Part shown: positions 1 through 7,023 of the stretch, one piece after another | How the letters are laid out: every line of letters starts with the position of its first letter | How positions within the stretch are numbered: the stretch's first letter is position 1 | Assembly: GCA_031268055.1 (NCBI GenBank) | Contig: JAIRXY010000284.1 | Span: 1-12,923, forward strand | Length of the DNA stretch: 12,923 nucleotides | Direction: 5' to 3' | Source of the DNA: Prevotellaceae bacterium | GTDB lineage: Bacteria; Bacteroidota; Bacteroidia; Bacteroidales; UBA932 | The notes under the pieces: model-generated | The model's database searches: none | The model's input: the letters and a program-made list of their open reading frames with translations, nothing else | What the model was told of the DNA's origin: nothing | Position numbers and translations under genes: made by a program

Positions 1-1082
1 GCTGTAGTGTCAATATGCGAAAAAGGCGCTTTTGTCGGCGGATTGAACATTCCTAAACGGACACGGATACCGAACAAGCGTCGCAGCGAAACATCCAGCT
101 GGCTTTCACTGATGATACCTTCCTGTACGGCTTTAAGCAATCCGAGGTAGGCCGCATTTCCGCAGTCAACGTCCGTTCCGTGCACAACGGCGTCGGCGGC
201 AGCGTGAGGAGCATCGGCGTGCGTTTTATGCGTTTTGTAGAAGTTGTCGATTGCGCCGCAGTCGGAGGTGACGTAGCCGGTAAATCCCCATTCGTTGCGG
301 AGGATGTCAATCATCAGCTTGTCGCTTCCGCAGCAAGGCTGCCCGTAGAAAGCGTTGTAGGCGCACATAACGCCGGCCACGCGCGCCTCCTTTACCAGCG
401 TATGGAAAGCAGGCAAATACGTGTCCCACAGGTCGTAGCTGTTTATGACGGCGTTGTAGGTGTGGCGCGAAGATTCGGGGCCGCTATGCACAGCATAATG
501 CTTGGCGCACGCTGCCGCTTTCAGGTATGTTTTGTCGTCGCCCTGCAAGCCTGTTACGAAATTTTTTCCCAAAGTTGCTGTCAGAAAAGGGTCTTCACCG
601 TAAGTTTCCTGTCCGCGTCCCCAGCGTGGATCTCGAAAAATATTTATGTTGGGCGTCCAATAGGTCAAACCGTTATAGATGGAGTAGTCTCCCTTTGCTT
701 GGGAAGCATTGTAGACGGCGCGCCCTTCCTCGGCGGTGTAGGCGGCCATTTGCTTCATGGCGGCAGCGTCCCATCCAGCCGCCATCCCTATTGCTTGCGG
801 GTAAACAGTTACCTTGTACTTGGTGCGCCCAACGCCGTGCAGACATTCATTCCACCAATCGTAGGGTGGAATACCCAAACGCTCAATAGCTGGCGTTTTG
901 TTCAACATTTGGGCAACTTTTTCTTCCAAAGTTAGGCGCGAAACAATGTCGTTTGCCCGCTGCTCAACAGACAGCGATGGATTCTGGAACGGATATTCGT
1001 AAGATGAGCTGCACCCCGCAGCCAGAAAATAAAAGGCGCACACGCTGCCGAATAAGCATGCTGCAATAAATGTTTTTTTCAT
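1..1082 (-). CDS. GH3 beta-glucosidase/beta-xylosidase lipoprotein, N-terminal part (C-terminus outside window)
   Basis: Family 3 glycoside hydrolases release terminal beta-linked glucose or xylose with retention, via an aspartate nucleophile. The frame is open from the ATG at 1082 to the left edge, giving 360 residues; full-length relatives are usually 700 to 900. Residues 1-24 form a lipoprotein signal (hydrophobic core, then LAAGC with Cys24), so the enzyme is probably anchored in an outer or periplasmic membrane face. Visible GH3 landmarks are NECLHGVGR (78-86), RDPRWGRGQETYGEDP (150-165), KHYAVHSGPESSRH (194-207), and VTSDCGAIDN with the likely nucleophile Asp274. The SDC context and the KHYAVHSGPE block resemble the Xyl3A/BxlB-like branch, so beta-xylosidase is as likely as beta-glucosidase. 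It has its own promoter and is separated from the alpha-glucan operon by 535 bp and a hairpin, so it is probably a separate transcription unit for beta-linked glycans. Family is certain, substrate is not. Confidence 0.95.
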   Translation of the reverse strand, partial: MKKTFIAACLFGSVCAFYFLAAGCSSSYEYPFQNPSLSVEQRANDIVSRLTLEEKVAQMLNKTPAIERLGIPPYDWWNECLHGVGRTKYKVTVYPQAIGMAAGWDAAAMKQMAAYTAEEGRAVYNASQAKGDYSIYNGLTYWTPNINIFRDPRWGRGQETYGEDPFLTATLGKNFVTGLQGDDKTYLKAAACAKHYAVHSGPESSRHTYNAVINSYDLWDTYLPAFHTLVKEARVAGVMCAYNAFYGQPCCGSDKLMIDILRNEWGFTGYVTSDCGAIDNFYKTHKTHADAPHAAADAVVHGTDVDCGNAAYLGLLKAVQEGIISESQLDVSLRRLFGIRVRLGMFNPPTKAPFSHIDTT

Positions 1083-1104
1083 GACTATGTTCAATTTATT
1101 AGAT

Positions 1105-1134
1105 TAAAGTATTGTCTTTGCGCGAATATGCAAA
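1105..1134 (-). promoter_or_regulatory. Bacteroidota-type promoter for the GH3 gene
   Basis: On the minus strand TTTG (1134-1131), exactly 19 nt, then TACTTTA (1111-1105) match the Bacteroidota primary-sigma pattern TTTG-N19-21-TAnnTTTG, with A in place of the final G. The -7 box lies 22 nt upstream of the GH3 start codon, giving a short leader. Only the motif and spacing are seen; no expression data. Confidence 0.55.
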
Positions 1135-1522
1135 CATTTTTCAAAAATAAAACAGGAAGACTACCGGTAGCAATGTTGCCAATTGCATATTATTCAACTT
1201 TCGTAAGTTCCAAAAATGGCTGATTTGCAATAAAAAAAAGTAGCGTATTTTTCGTTTAAATCGCTGCTTTTTCTGCAATTTTGTGTCGTCAAAAAAACAA
1301 AACAAAAAAAAAACAAAACGATATGTTATCGCCCAAAAGTACAACAAATATCTCAGAGCTGCAAAATTTTTTCAACTCCTGACTTTGCCAATACGTCATG
1401 CATCATTTTCTACCAACTATTCCGTATGGGACGGAGCAACCATTACATGTTATTTATTTCGCATTCCCAAAACCATTGTTCAAGTAAATAACGATATGAT
1501 TATCTATACAGTCCTGAACGGC

Positions 1523-1569
1523 TTAAACTTTGATAGCCCGACGTGAAACGTCTGGCTATCAAAGTTTAA
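1523..1569 (-). terminator. Long hairpin after the GH13 operon, possible terminator or processing element
   Basis: The 16 nt arm TTAAACTTTGATAGCC (1523-1538) is perfectly complemented by GGCTATCAAAGTTTAA (1554-1569). After one C/T mismatch the stem resumes with five more pairs (GACGT 1540-1544, ACGTC 1548-1552) closing on a GAA loop. The structure begins 48 nt past the stop codon of the last gene in the minus-strand operon, where a transcript 3' end is expected. No U-run follows on either strand, so a textbook intrinsic terminator is not shown. It could instead stabilise the mRNA 3' end or be a remnant of a palindromic mobile sequence. The hairpin is certain, its role is not. Confidence 0.5.
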
Positions 1570-1617
1570 AACCAATTAGAGCGGCGATGCTCCGAAATAT
1601 TTTTGTTGAGTAGCGCG

Positions 1618-3030
1618 CTACGATTTCTTTTCCATTACGTAAATTCTGCACTCCCACGGGTTGAGGGTAAAGCAGGGTTTTGCGTCAAACTTTACCTGCA
1701 TGTTTTTGCCCCAGAAGCTATACGTGCCGTAGAAAGCGTCGCCCTCCAGCTCAACATTCTTTACCACCTCGGGCGAAAGGTTGAACAGGCAAAATACCTT
1801 GCTGTGGCTATCTTCGCGGACAAAGCTGAGCGCCTTTTTACCTTGCGAATTATTCACCCACACCATGTCGGCTCCGTACAGGCCGTTGTGCAGCGCGCTG
1901 TACTTTGATTTTAGCGTGATGAGGCTTTTGTAGAATGCGGTAAACTTGTCCTCGCTGTTGCAGCCGACGAGGTCTTTTTCAAAAAACTCAAGGCATCGCT
2001 TGTTGCCAACCTCCTGCCCTGTGTAGATGAGCGGAAATCCGGGCAGGGTGAAGGTGAGCGCAGCCATGCTCTTAACGGCATCGCCCATGCGCATAAATTC
2101 GGTGCCGTTCCACGAGTTTTCGTCGTGGTTGGAGGTAAACAACATGCGGAGCGTGCGCTTCCGAAAGTTAAGAATGTCACGCTCAAAATATTTTTGCAGG
2201 TCTTTCACGTTGTCTTTTCCTTGCGCAATGTTGTTCATCAGGTGGTGGAGCTCCCAGCCGTAGTTGGCGTCAAACGCAGTGTCGACCAGCGACCTGAACC
2301 CTTCGTCCTCTGCCAGCATAAACACCGGCTTCACAGCGTCGCACTCTTTGCGCGCAGTCTCCCAAAAGTTAAGCGCCTGCTGCTCGGTCACGTAGTCGCT
2401 TGCAAGCCTCGCCACGTCGCAACGAAAGCCGTCAATGTTGGCCTCGGTGAGCCAGTACTTCATGGAGGCAATCATCTCTTTCTGCATGTCGCTGCTTGCG
2501 TAGCTGAGCTGCGCCACGTCTGTCCAGTCGTAGGGGCCAACAGGCTTTCCGTCTTTTCCTGTAACAAACCAATCGGGGTGCGCGCCAACCCAAGCGTGGT
2601 CACGCGAGGTGTGGTTGGCCACCCAGTCGATGATAACTTTCATGCCTCGCTGGTGCGCCTCCTGCACCACCTGCTTGAAGTCGTCCAGCGTTCCAAATTC
2701 GGGGTTTACGGCGCAGTAATCTTGAATAGAGTAGTAGCTGCCGAGAGTCCCCTTGCGGTCGAGCTTACCAATAGGGCTTATGGGCATAAACCACAGGATT
2801 TTCACCCCCAGCTGCTGTAGGCGCGGCAGGTGCGCTTGGAAGGCCTTGAGCGTTCCCTCTGGGGTGTACTGCCTCAGGTTGACCTCATAAATGACAGCGT
2901 CTCTGCTCCAGTTCGGCTGCGATAGCGATTCAATCTTAGCGCATGCAGGCGCTGTGTTTTCTATATTTGCGTTGCTGCACGAGGCAAAGTAAAGCATTGC
3001 TGCCAACGCGATGGTTACAATAAATTTCAT
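1618..3030 (-). CDS. GH13 alpha-amylase-family lipoprotein (470 aa)
   Basis: Predicted retaining alpha-1,4-glucan hydrolase acting outside the cytoplasm. Residues 1-18 are a lipoprotein signal ending FASC with Cys18. The catalytic barrel starts near residue 40 (AVIYEVNLRQYTPEG, 45-59). GH13 signatures are all present: region I DWVANH (135-140), region II GFRCDVAR (201-208) with nucleophile Asp205, region III FMLAEDEG (237-244) with probable acid/base Glu241, and region IV TSNHDEN (299-305) with transition-state Asp303. A C-terminal beta domain follows from about 380. At 470 residues it is a compact single-catalytic-domain enzyme with no carbohydrate-binding module. It is the last gene of the operon, 45 nt after the larger GH13 gene. 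Product pattern (endo-amylase, maltogenic or debranching) cannot be told from motifs. A cell-surface versus periplasmic location is also open. Confidence 0.93.
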   Translation of the reverse strand: MKFIVTIALAAMLYFASCSNANIENTAPACAKIESLSQPNWSRDAVIYEVNLRQYTPEGTLKAFQAHLPRLQQLGVKILWFMPISPIGKLDRKGTLGSYYSIQDYCAVNPEFGTLDDFKQVVQEAHQRGMKVIIDWVANHTSRDHAWVGAHPDWFVTGKDGKPVGPYDWTDVAQLSYASSDMQKEMIASMKYWLTEANIDGFRCDVARLASDYVTEQQALNFWETARKECDAVKPVFMLAEDEGFRSLVDTAFDANYGWELHHLMNNIAQGKDNVKDLQKYFERDILNFRKRTLRMLFTSNHDENSWNGTEFMRMGDAVKSMAALTFTLPGFPLIYTGQEVGNKRCLEFFEKDLVGCNSEDKFTAFYKSLITLKSKYSALHNGLYGADMVWVNNSQGKKALSFVREDSHSKVFCLFNLSPEVVKNVELEGDAFYGTYSFWGKNMQVKFDAKPCFTLNPWECRIYVMEKKS

Positions 3031-3075
3031 AATTCAAAAAAAAAGGATTTTAGATTCAGTGATTCAACAATTAAA

Positions 3076-5436
3076 TTATTTTTTACCATTTAAAATTTCA
3101 AAGCTGCTTGCCGGTAGCTCAATGGTTAGCCGCGATTCGCTTTGCGTGAATGTTGCGCCGAAGTTGTCGGTCAACTTTGCGCCTTCGTAGCCTTGCGGAA
3201 GCTCCACCTGCAATGCTTTCGGCTCGCTACCTTTGTTGATGGCCGACACAACAAGCTGGCCAAAGTAAGTTCGGGCAATTGCCAGCGCGTCGTCGTCAAC
3301 GTACAGCAGCTCCACATCGCCGTAGGTAAGCGGCAGGAGCTCTCGCCGTAGCGACGTAAGCTTCTTCACCTTGCTCAGCAGCGCCTGCTCCTCGGGCTTG
3401 TATCCGTCGAACTGCATCCAGCGGCGGTTGTCGGGGTCGTTGGCGCCGGGCTGCCCGTACTCGTCGCCGTAGTAAATGCAGGGAACGCCCGGCATGGAGA
3501 AGATAAGCGCGTGAAGCAACGCCAGCTTTTGGTAGCCAGCGGCGCTGCCAACGCCAACTTCGCGATTCCATCCGGCGGCCTTTCCGTCTTCGTCAAAGCG
3601 CACCGCTCCACCGGCGTATGAAATGAAGCGCACGCGGTCGTGGTTGCCCGTGATGTACCCCATCAAGTTGTGGTAGCCATACGTGGTGAGGCTTTGCTGA
3701 AGGACGCTCCAGAGGCGCTGCATGCTACCGTCGTTGGCGCCCAAAGCGGAAACCATTGCATCGTAGGCGTTGAAGTCGAACTGCGCGTTGAGCAATCCGC
3801 TGCTCACGTAGCTGGCAATGAGCTCAGGGCTGCCGTACGTTTCGCCGATTTGGTACAGCGGTCTCTCCACCTCTACCTTTAGCTTTTGCGTTAACATTCG
3901 CCAGAAAAGTAAGTCTACGTGCTTGCTGGCATCGTGCCGGAAGCCGTCGAGGTCAAACTTTTTCATCCAAAACACGGCGCTGTCGCTTAGCAGATCTGCC
4001 GCCTCGTAAATCGACAGGTTGAGCGTTGGCAGGTGCGTGTCAAACCATGTGGTGAGGCGGTGGTCGTCCCAGCGCTCTACGTTCAGCGACCCGTCGGGCA
4101 GGTGTAGCGGGGTTATCCACCGAGCGTAATCCTTTAGCAATGGGTAGTCAACGTGCACGTGGTGCGCCACGTAGTCCATCAGCACGTTGATGTGGTGATG
4201 GTGTGCGCTGCCAATGAGGTTTTGCAGCACAGCGTCGCTGCCAAACCGCGCGTCTACCTGCGTAAGCGAAGTAGGCCAGTAGCCGTGGTAGGCCGAGAAC
4301 TTGGTGCTGGGGTTGGAGTACTGCCCCCAGGCGGTGTAGGGGTTTTGCGTTATGGGCGAAATCCACAGGGTATTTACGCCCAGCGCGTCGAAAAATCCCT
4401 CCTCGATTTTTTTCGTAATGCCGGCCAAATCTCCGCCAAAGTAATCTACCTTGGGCAGCACGTCGGGGCTGTTGAGGCGGTAGTCATTGCTGCTGTCGCC
4501 GTTCACAAACCGGTCTACCATTAGGGAGTAAATAATTTGCGCCGGCATGTCGCTGCGGGTAAGCTGCGAGGAGCTGCGTAGCGCTTTGCCCTTGTGCAGC
4601 GGGATGAGCAAATCGTTGGATATGCCTGCCCTGTTGTACGCCCACACGCGCAGGTGCGAGCGGGCGTCGGCGCGTGCGCTGCGCGGAATGACCACTTCAA
4701 CCAGCATTGCGCTGTCCCTTTGGCCAATGATGCGTACGGGAATCCGGTAGTTCTCCCAAAGAGCAAGCAGCATTTCCGGCTCATTTTTTACCAGCAAGGT
4801 CAGCTTGCTTCCCTTGTCGCTTTGCGTTGTCAGCACGGGCGGACGCTTGCTGCTTTCGCCTACGCTTAGCAGCGAGTTGAAGCCTCCCATGTTGTTGCTA
4901 ACCTTGCGGGAGTTGGCAGGGTCGAGCATTTCCTTTCCGTCGGCCACAATGCAGTACTGGTAGCTGCCGCGCGGCGCAGCAAGGTCAATGCTCCAAGCGC
5001 TGCCGACGCGCTTCATCTCGCCGAGGTTTACGTTCCAGCCGTTAAACTCCCCTTTGACCTGCACTTTTTTATATCCGGCGTCGGGAGTTTCTATCCTGAA
5101 GCTGTGCTCATTGCTTTGCCGAGCAACGATTGAGTAGGTTGCGCCGTCAGCCCATACCTTTACCTCTCTCAGCAGCGCCGTTTTGTCTTGCAGGCTGTCA
5201 ACGGTAATGATTTTGCGGCTTTTGTCGAAGCGGTAGCTGCAACCCTGCACATCAACGCTATCGATGACGGTTTGAGGCAGGTAAAAGTAGTCGGTGAGGT
5301 ATATCGTGTCCTGTTCGCTAAGCACGATGGGCGATGCCAAGCCTTTCACCGCCGATTTTTCGGGTACGTTGAGCGCAGCCTCCTGCCGACAGCCGCCAAG
5401 CAAAGCCACCGCTACTACCCAAACAGTATATTTCAT
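3076..5436 (-). CDS. GH13 alpha-amylase/neopullulanase-like lipoprotein with internal glycogen-binding-like domain (786 aa)
   Basis: Predicted extracytoplasmic alpha-glucan hydrolase. The signal ends LLGGC with Cys16, a lipobox. Residues about 115-192 form a CBM48/AMPK-beta-type beta-sandwich: VQVKGEFNGW (125-134), then RGSYQYCIVADGKEMLDP (156-173) and the closing GGFNSLLSV (184-192). A further beta-rich segment (about 205-285) precedes the barrel, like the N domain of cyclomaltodextrinase/neopullulanase enzymes. The barrel begins at IIYSLMVDRFVNGD (301-314). Catalytic motifs are region I MDYVAHH (420-426), region II GFRHDASKH (498-506) with nucleophile Asp502, region III IGETYG (530-535) with Glu532, and region IV GNHDRVRF (597-604) with Asp600. 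Region I has His425 where most GH13 enzymes have Asn. A C-terminal beta domain covers about 700-786. It is the middle gene of the operon, 40 nt after the transporter. Exact bond specificity is unresolved. Confidence 0.93.
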   Translation of the reverse strand: MKYTVWVVAVALLGGCRQEAALNVPEKSAVKGLASPIVLSEQDTIYLTDYFYLPQTVIDSVDVQGCSYRFDKSRKIITVDSLQDKTALLREVKVWADGATYSIVARQSNEHSFRIETPDAGYKKVQVKGEFNGWNVNLGEMKRVGSAWSIDLAAPRGSYQYCIVADGKEMLDPANSRKVSNNMGGFNSLLSVGESSKRPPVLTTQSDKGSKLTLLVKNEPEMLLALWENYRIPVRIIGQRDSAMLVEVVIPRSARADARSHLRVWAYNRAGISNDLLIPLHKGKALRSSSQLTRSDMPAQIIYSLMVDRFVNGDSSNDYRLNSPDVLPKVDYFGGDLAGITKKIEEGFFDALGVNTLWISPITQNPYTAWGQYSNPSTKFSAYHGYWPTSLTQVDARFGSDAVLQNLIGSAHHHHINVLMDYVAHHVHVDYPLLKDYARWITPLHLPDGSLNVERWDDHRLTTWFDTHLPTLNLSIYEAADLLSDSAVFWMKKFDLDGFRHDASKHVDLLFWRMLTQKLKVEVERPLYQIGETYGSPELIASYVSSGLLNAQFDFNAYDAMVSALGANDGSMQRLWSVLQQSLTTYGYHNLMGYITGNHDRVRFISYAGGAVRFDEDGKAAGWNREVGVGSAAGYQKLALLHALIFSMPGVPCIYYGDEYGQPGANDPDNRRWMQFDGYKPEEQALLSKVKKLTSLRRELLPLTYGDVELLYVDDDALAIARTYFGQLVVSAINKGSEPKALQVELPQGYEGAKLTDNFGATFTQSESRLTIELPASSFEILNGKK

Positions 5437-5476
5437 AAATTCTCAAGTTACAATGTTTACAAATAGTTCTCGGATT

Positions 5477-6775
5477 TCATTTGTCAACCGTTAGCTGCAC
5501 GGCAACGCTACCTGCGAGCAGCAGCCCTCCCGCAATAAGCAGCATGTTCACCTGCAAGCCTCCCGTGAGGTATAGCAGTCCGCCCCCCACGAGCGCCGCC
5601 ACGATTTGCGGCAGGCAAATGGTTCCGTTGAACAGCCCAAGGTATGCCCCCATATTTTTGCCGGAAAGCGCGTTGGTGAGGATGGTGAAGGGTAGCGCCA
5701 GCATAGCAGCCCAAGCGCACCCAATGAGCAGGTACGAGGCAAACAGCAGGTATTTATCGTGAATAAAGAAGGTAGATATGAATCCGGCAGCCCCCAAAAG
5801 CAGGCTGAGCACGTAGGCCTTTTTGTACGATTTAAATAGCGGTATGGCCATTGCCCAGAGCACGGAGCCTACCGCTTGCACGGCAAAGAGAACGCCCACC
5901 CAGTTACCCGCCGTTTGGTATTCGGGCGATTTTACATCGGTAACGCCCCACACGTTGTGGGCAATAGCGCCGTTGGTGTACGTCCACATGTACATGAAGG
6001 CAGCCCAGCAAAAGAACTGCACCAGCCCCACCGTCCAAAATACCTTTGGGGCTTTTTTCAGCAGGGTAATGAAGTCCGACTTTTCTTTTTTCTCCGTTTT
6101 TTCGGCTATGCCGTGAAACAGCGCGTATTCGCGCGGCGGCATTTCCTTTACCTTCACCACCGTGTAGATTACGCACAGTATCAGTATTGCCGCGCCCACG
6201 TAAAAGGAGTATATCACCGAGTCGGGGATAACGCCCTGCGCCGCAACGTTTGAAAGGCCTATCCACGTAAAAATAAATGGGAAGAGAAAACCGACAAGGC
6301 TACCGGCGTTGCACAAAAAGCTTTGCACGGAGTAGGCAAACCCTTTTTGCTTTTCGTTGACCATGTCGCCCACCAGCATTTTGAACGGCTGCATGGCCAT
6401 GTTGATGGATGTATCGAGGAACATTAGGGCAATCAGCCCAAACAGCATGGCGCTGCCCACGCTCAAGCTAAAGCTGCCGGCGTTGGGCAGCAGGCACATG
6501 ACGATGATGGCCGCCAACGCCCCGATAAACAGGTAGGGGACACGCCTGCCAAAGCGCGTCCACGTGCGGTCGCTCAGCGAGCCTACAATGGGCTGCACAA
6601 CGATGCCCATTAGCGGCGGTAGTATCCAAAAATAGCTGAGGCTATGAGGGTCGGCGCCAAGGGTAGCGAATATGCGGCTAATGTTGGCGCTCTGTAGCGA
6701 GTAGGCAATTTGTACCCCAAAAAATCCGAAGCTGAGGTTCCATATCTGCCAAAATTTTAAGCTTGGTTTTTCCAT
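5477..6775 (-). CDS. MFS maltose/maltodextrin-type sugar transporter (SLC45/GPH-like)
   Basis: Predicted inner-membrane sugar:cation symporter of 432 residues, with hydrophobic segments consistent with 12 transmembrane helices and a charged central loop (about 208-245, EKTEKKEKSD). The loop after the second helix carries GSLSDRTWTRFGRRVPYL (65-82), the DR..GRR.P signature shared by sucrose/maltose carriers of the SLC45/plant SUC type. The flanking genes (two secreted GH13 enzymes and divergent malQ) make maltose or short maltodextrins the likely cargo; this is inference from context. The ATG at 6775 gives a short cytoplasmic N-terminus (MEKPSLKFWQIWN) typical of the family. It is the first gene of the minus-strand operon, so it responds directly to the divergent control region. 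The protein appears complete. Confidence 0.92.
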   Translation of the reverse strand: MEKPSLKFWQIWNLSFGFFGVQIAYSLQSANISRIFATLGADPHSLSYFWILPPLMGIVVQPIVGSLSDRTWTRFGRRVPYLFIGALAAIIVMCLLPNAGSFSLSVGSAMLFGLIALMFLDTSINMAMQPFKMLVGDMVNEKQKGFAYSVQSFLCNAGSLVGFLFPFIFTWIGLSNVAAQGVIPDSVIYSFYVGAAILILCVIYTVVKVKEMPPREYALFHGIAEKTEKKEKSDFITLLKKAPKVFWTVGLVQFFCWAAFMYMWTYTNGAIAHNVWGVTDVKSPEYQTAGNWVGVLFAVQAVGSVLWAMAIPLFKSYKKAYVLSLLLGAAGFISTFFIHDKYLLFASYLLIGCAWAAMLALPFTILTNALSGKNMGAYLGLFNGTICLPQIVAALVGGGLLYLTGGLQVNMLLIAGGLLLAGSVAVQLTVDK

Positions 6776-6778
6776 GAA

Positions 6779-6795
6779 TTTAGACGTTTGAAAAG
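6779..6795. promoter_or_regulatory. Weak third operator-like site near the transporter start
   Basis: TTTAGACGTTTGAAAAG matches the sequence around site 1 (TTCAATCGTTTGAGAAG) at 13 of 17 positions, sharing CGTTTGA exactly. Its centre is 84 bp from that of site 1, about eight helical turns, and it sits between the candidate promoter and the transporter start codon. The left half-site is degenerate, so chance is possible. Confidence 0.25.
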
Positions 6796-6797
6796 TA

Positions 6798-6830
6798 CAA
6801 TTATACGCTATTTTTTTTTAGGTTGTAACA
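6798..6830 (-). promoter_or_regulatory. Weak candidate promoter of the transporter-GH13 operon
   Basis: On the minus strand TATAATTG (6805-6798) matches TAnnTTTG at all but one position and lies 22 nt before the transporter start codon. The upstream element is poor: TGTT at 6830-6827 with a 21 nt spacer. Position is sensible; the match is modest. Confidence 0.3.
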
Positions 6831-6861
6831 CCTTGCCGAAGTAAAAAAAAATATTTTCAGG

Positions 6862-6874
6862 TTTCAATCGTTTG
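6862..6874. promoter_or_regulatory. Operator-like site 1 (LacI-type candidate)
   Basis: TTTCAATCGTTTG is the exact reverse complement of the site at 6982-6994. Its core CAATCGTTTG is an imperfect palindrome around a central CG, as in operators of LacI-family regulators. It lies about 60-70 bp upstream of the proposed transporter-operon promoter and upstream of the malQ promoter. Confidence 0.5.
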
Positions 6875-6909
6875 AGAAGCATGAAAAAAATTTTTTCAAA
6901 AGATTTTTT

Positions 6910-6940
6910 TTTGAAATCATTTTTTTTTACGCTTAATTTG
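6910..6940 (+). promoter_or_regulatory. Candidate promoter of malQ
   Basis: TTTG (6910-6913), 19 nt, then TTAATTTG (6933-6940) fit the Bacteroidota pattern with one mismatch in the -7 box (T for the A of TA). Transcription would start near 6947, placing operator-like site 2 about 35 nt downstream. A second, worse -7 candidate is TATTATTG at 6958-6965. Confidence 0.4.
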
Positions 6941-6981
6941 CTTTGTAATACCCTTTGTATTATTGCGTTAAAACATTGCCG

Positions 6982-6994
6982 CAAACGATTGAAA
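6982..6994. promoter_or_regulatory. Operator-like site 2 (LacI-type candidate)
   Basis: CAAACGATTGAAA is identical, in reverse orientation, to the site at 6862-6874. It lies in the malQ leader, 30 bp before the preferred start codon and downstream of the proposed malQ promoter, where a bound repressor could block transcription. The dyad centres of the two sites are 117 bp apart, about 11 helical turns, which would allow looping. Confidence 0.5.
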
Positions 6995-7023
6995 TAAGGT
7001 TTTTTGATAAAAAAAGTATCTCA

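Larger units (their letters stand above)
1083..1617. other. AT-rich intergenic region, no gene recognised
   Basis: This 535 bp gap separates the 3' end of the small GH13 gene from the 5' end of the GH3 gene, both on the minus strand. It holds the GH3 promoter at its left end, an A-rich tract with scattered C at about 1290-1318, and the hairpin at 1523-1569 near its right end. Two open frames (1141-1347 minus, 1283-1546 plus) translate to low-complexity lysine- or phenylalanine-rich sequence with no recognisable domain and were not accepted as genes. The stretch 1320-1500 shows nothing I can assign. Confidence 0.6.
6776..7023. promoter_or_regulatory. Divergent control region between the transporter operon and malQ
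   Basis: This 248 bp region is very AT-rich, with long A and T runs at 6843-6851, 6884-6896, 6904-6912 and 6920-6928, and a near-perfect palindrome TGAAAAAAATTTTTTCA at 6882-6898. It carries candidate promoters for both directions and a 13 bp sequence present in two inverted copies. The arrangement suggests shared control of uptake/extracellular genes and malQ. No regulator gene is in the window. Confidence 0.7.

Noticed and set aside
180..935. Long plus-strand open frame (251 codons)
   Set aside because: It is antisense to the GH3 gene, whose protein motifs are unmistakable; the frame's translation has no domain and reflects codon composition of the real gene.
1141..1347. Minus-strand open frame of 68 codons
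   Set aside because: Phenylalanine-rich translation of T-rich DNA; hydrophobicity here is a composition effect, not a real membrane protein signal.
1283..1546. Plus-strand open frame of 87 codons in the AT-rich gap
   Set aside because: Starts in a poly-A tract giving a lysine/asparagine-rich N-terminus, has no domain, and its end overlaps the left arm of the hairpin; judged noncoding.
2125..2820. Plus-strand open frame of 231 codons
   Set aside because: Antisense shadow of the small GH13 gene, with no recognisable protein features.
6955..7023. Upstream in-frame ATG adding 23 residues to MalQ
   Set aside because: The extension is not typical of MalQ, which begins at the first starch-binding domain, and it would place the operator-like site inside the coding sequence.
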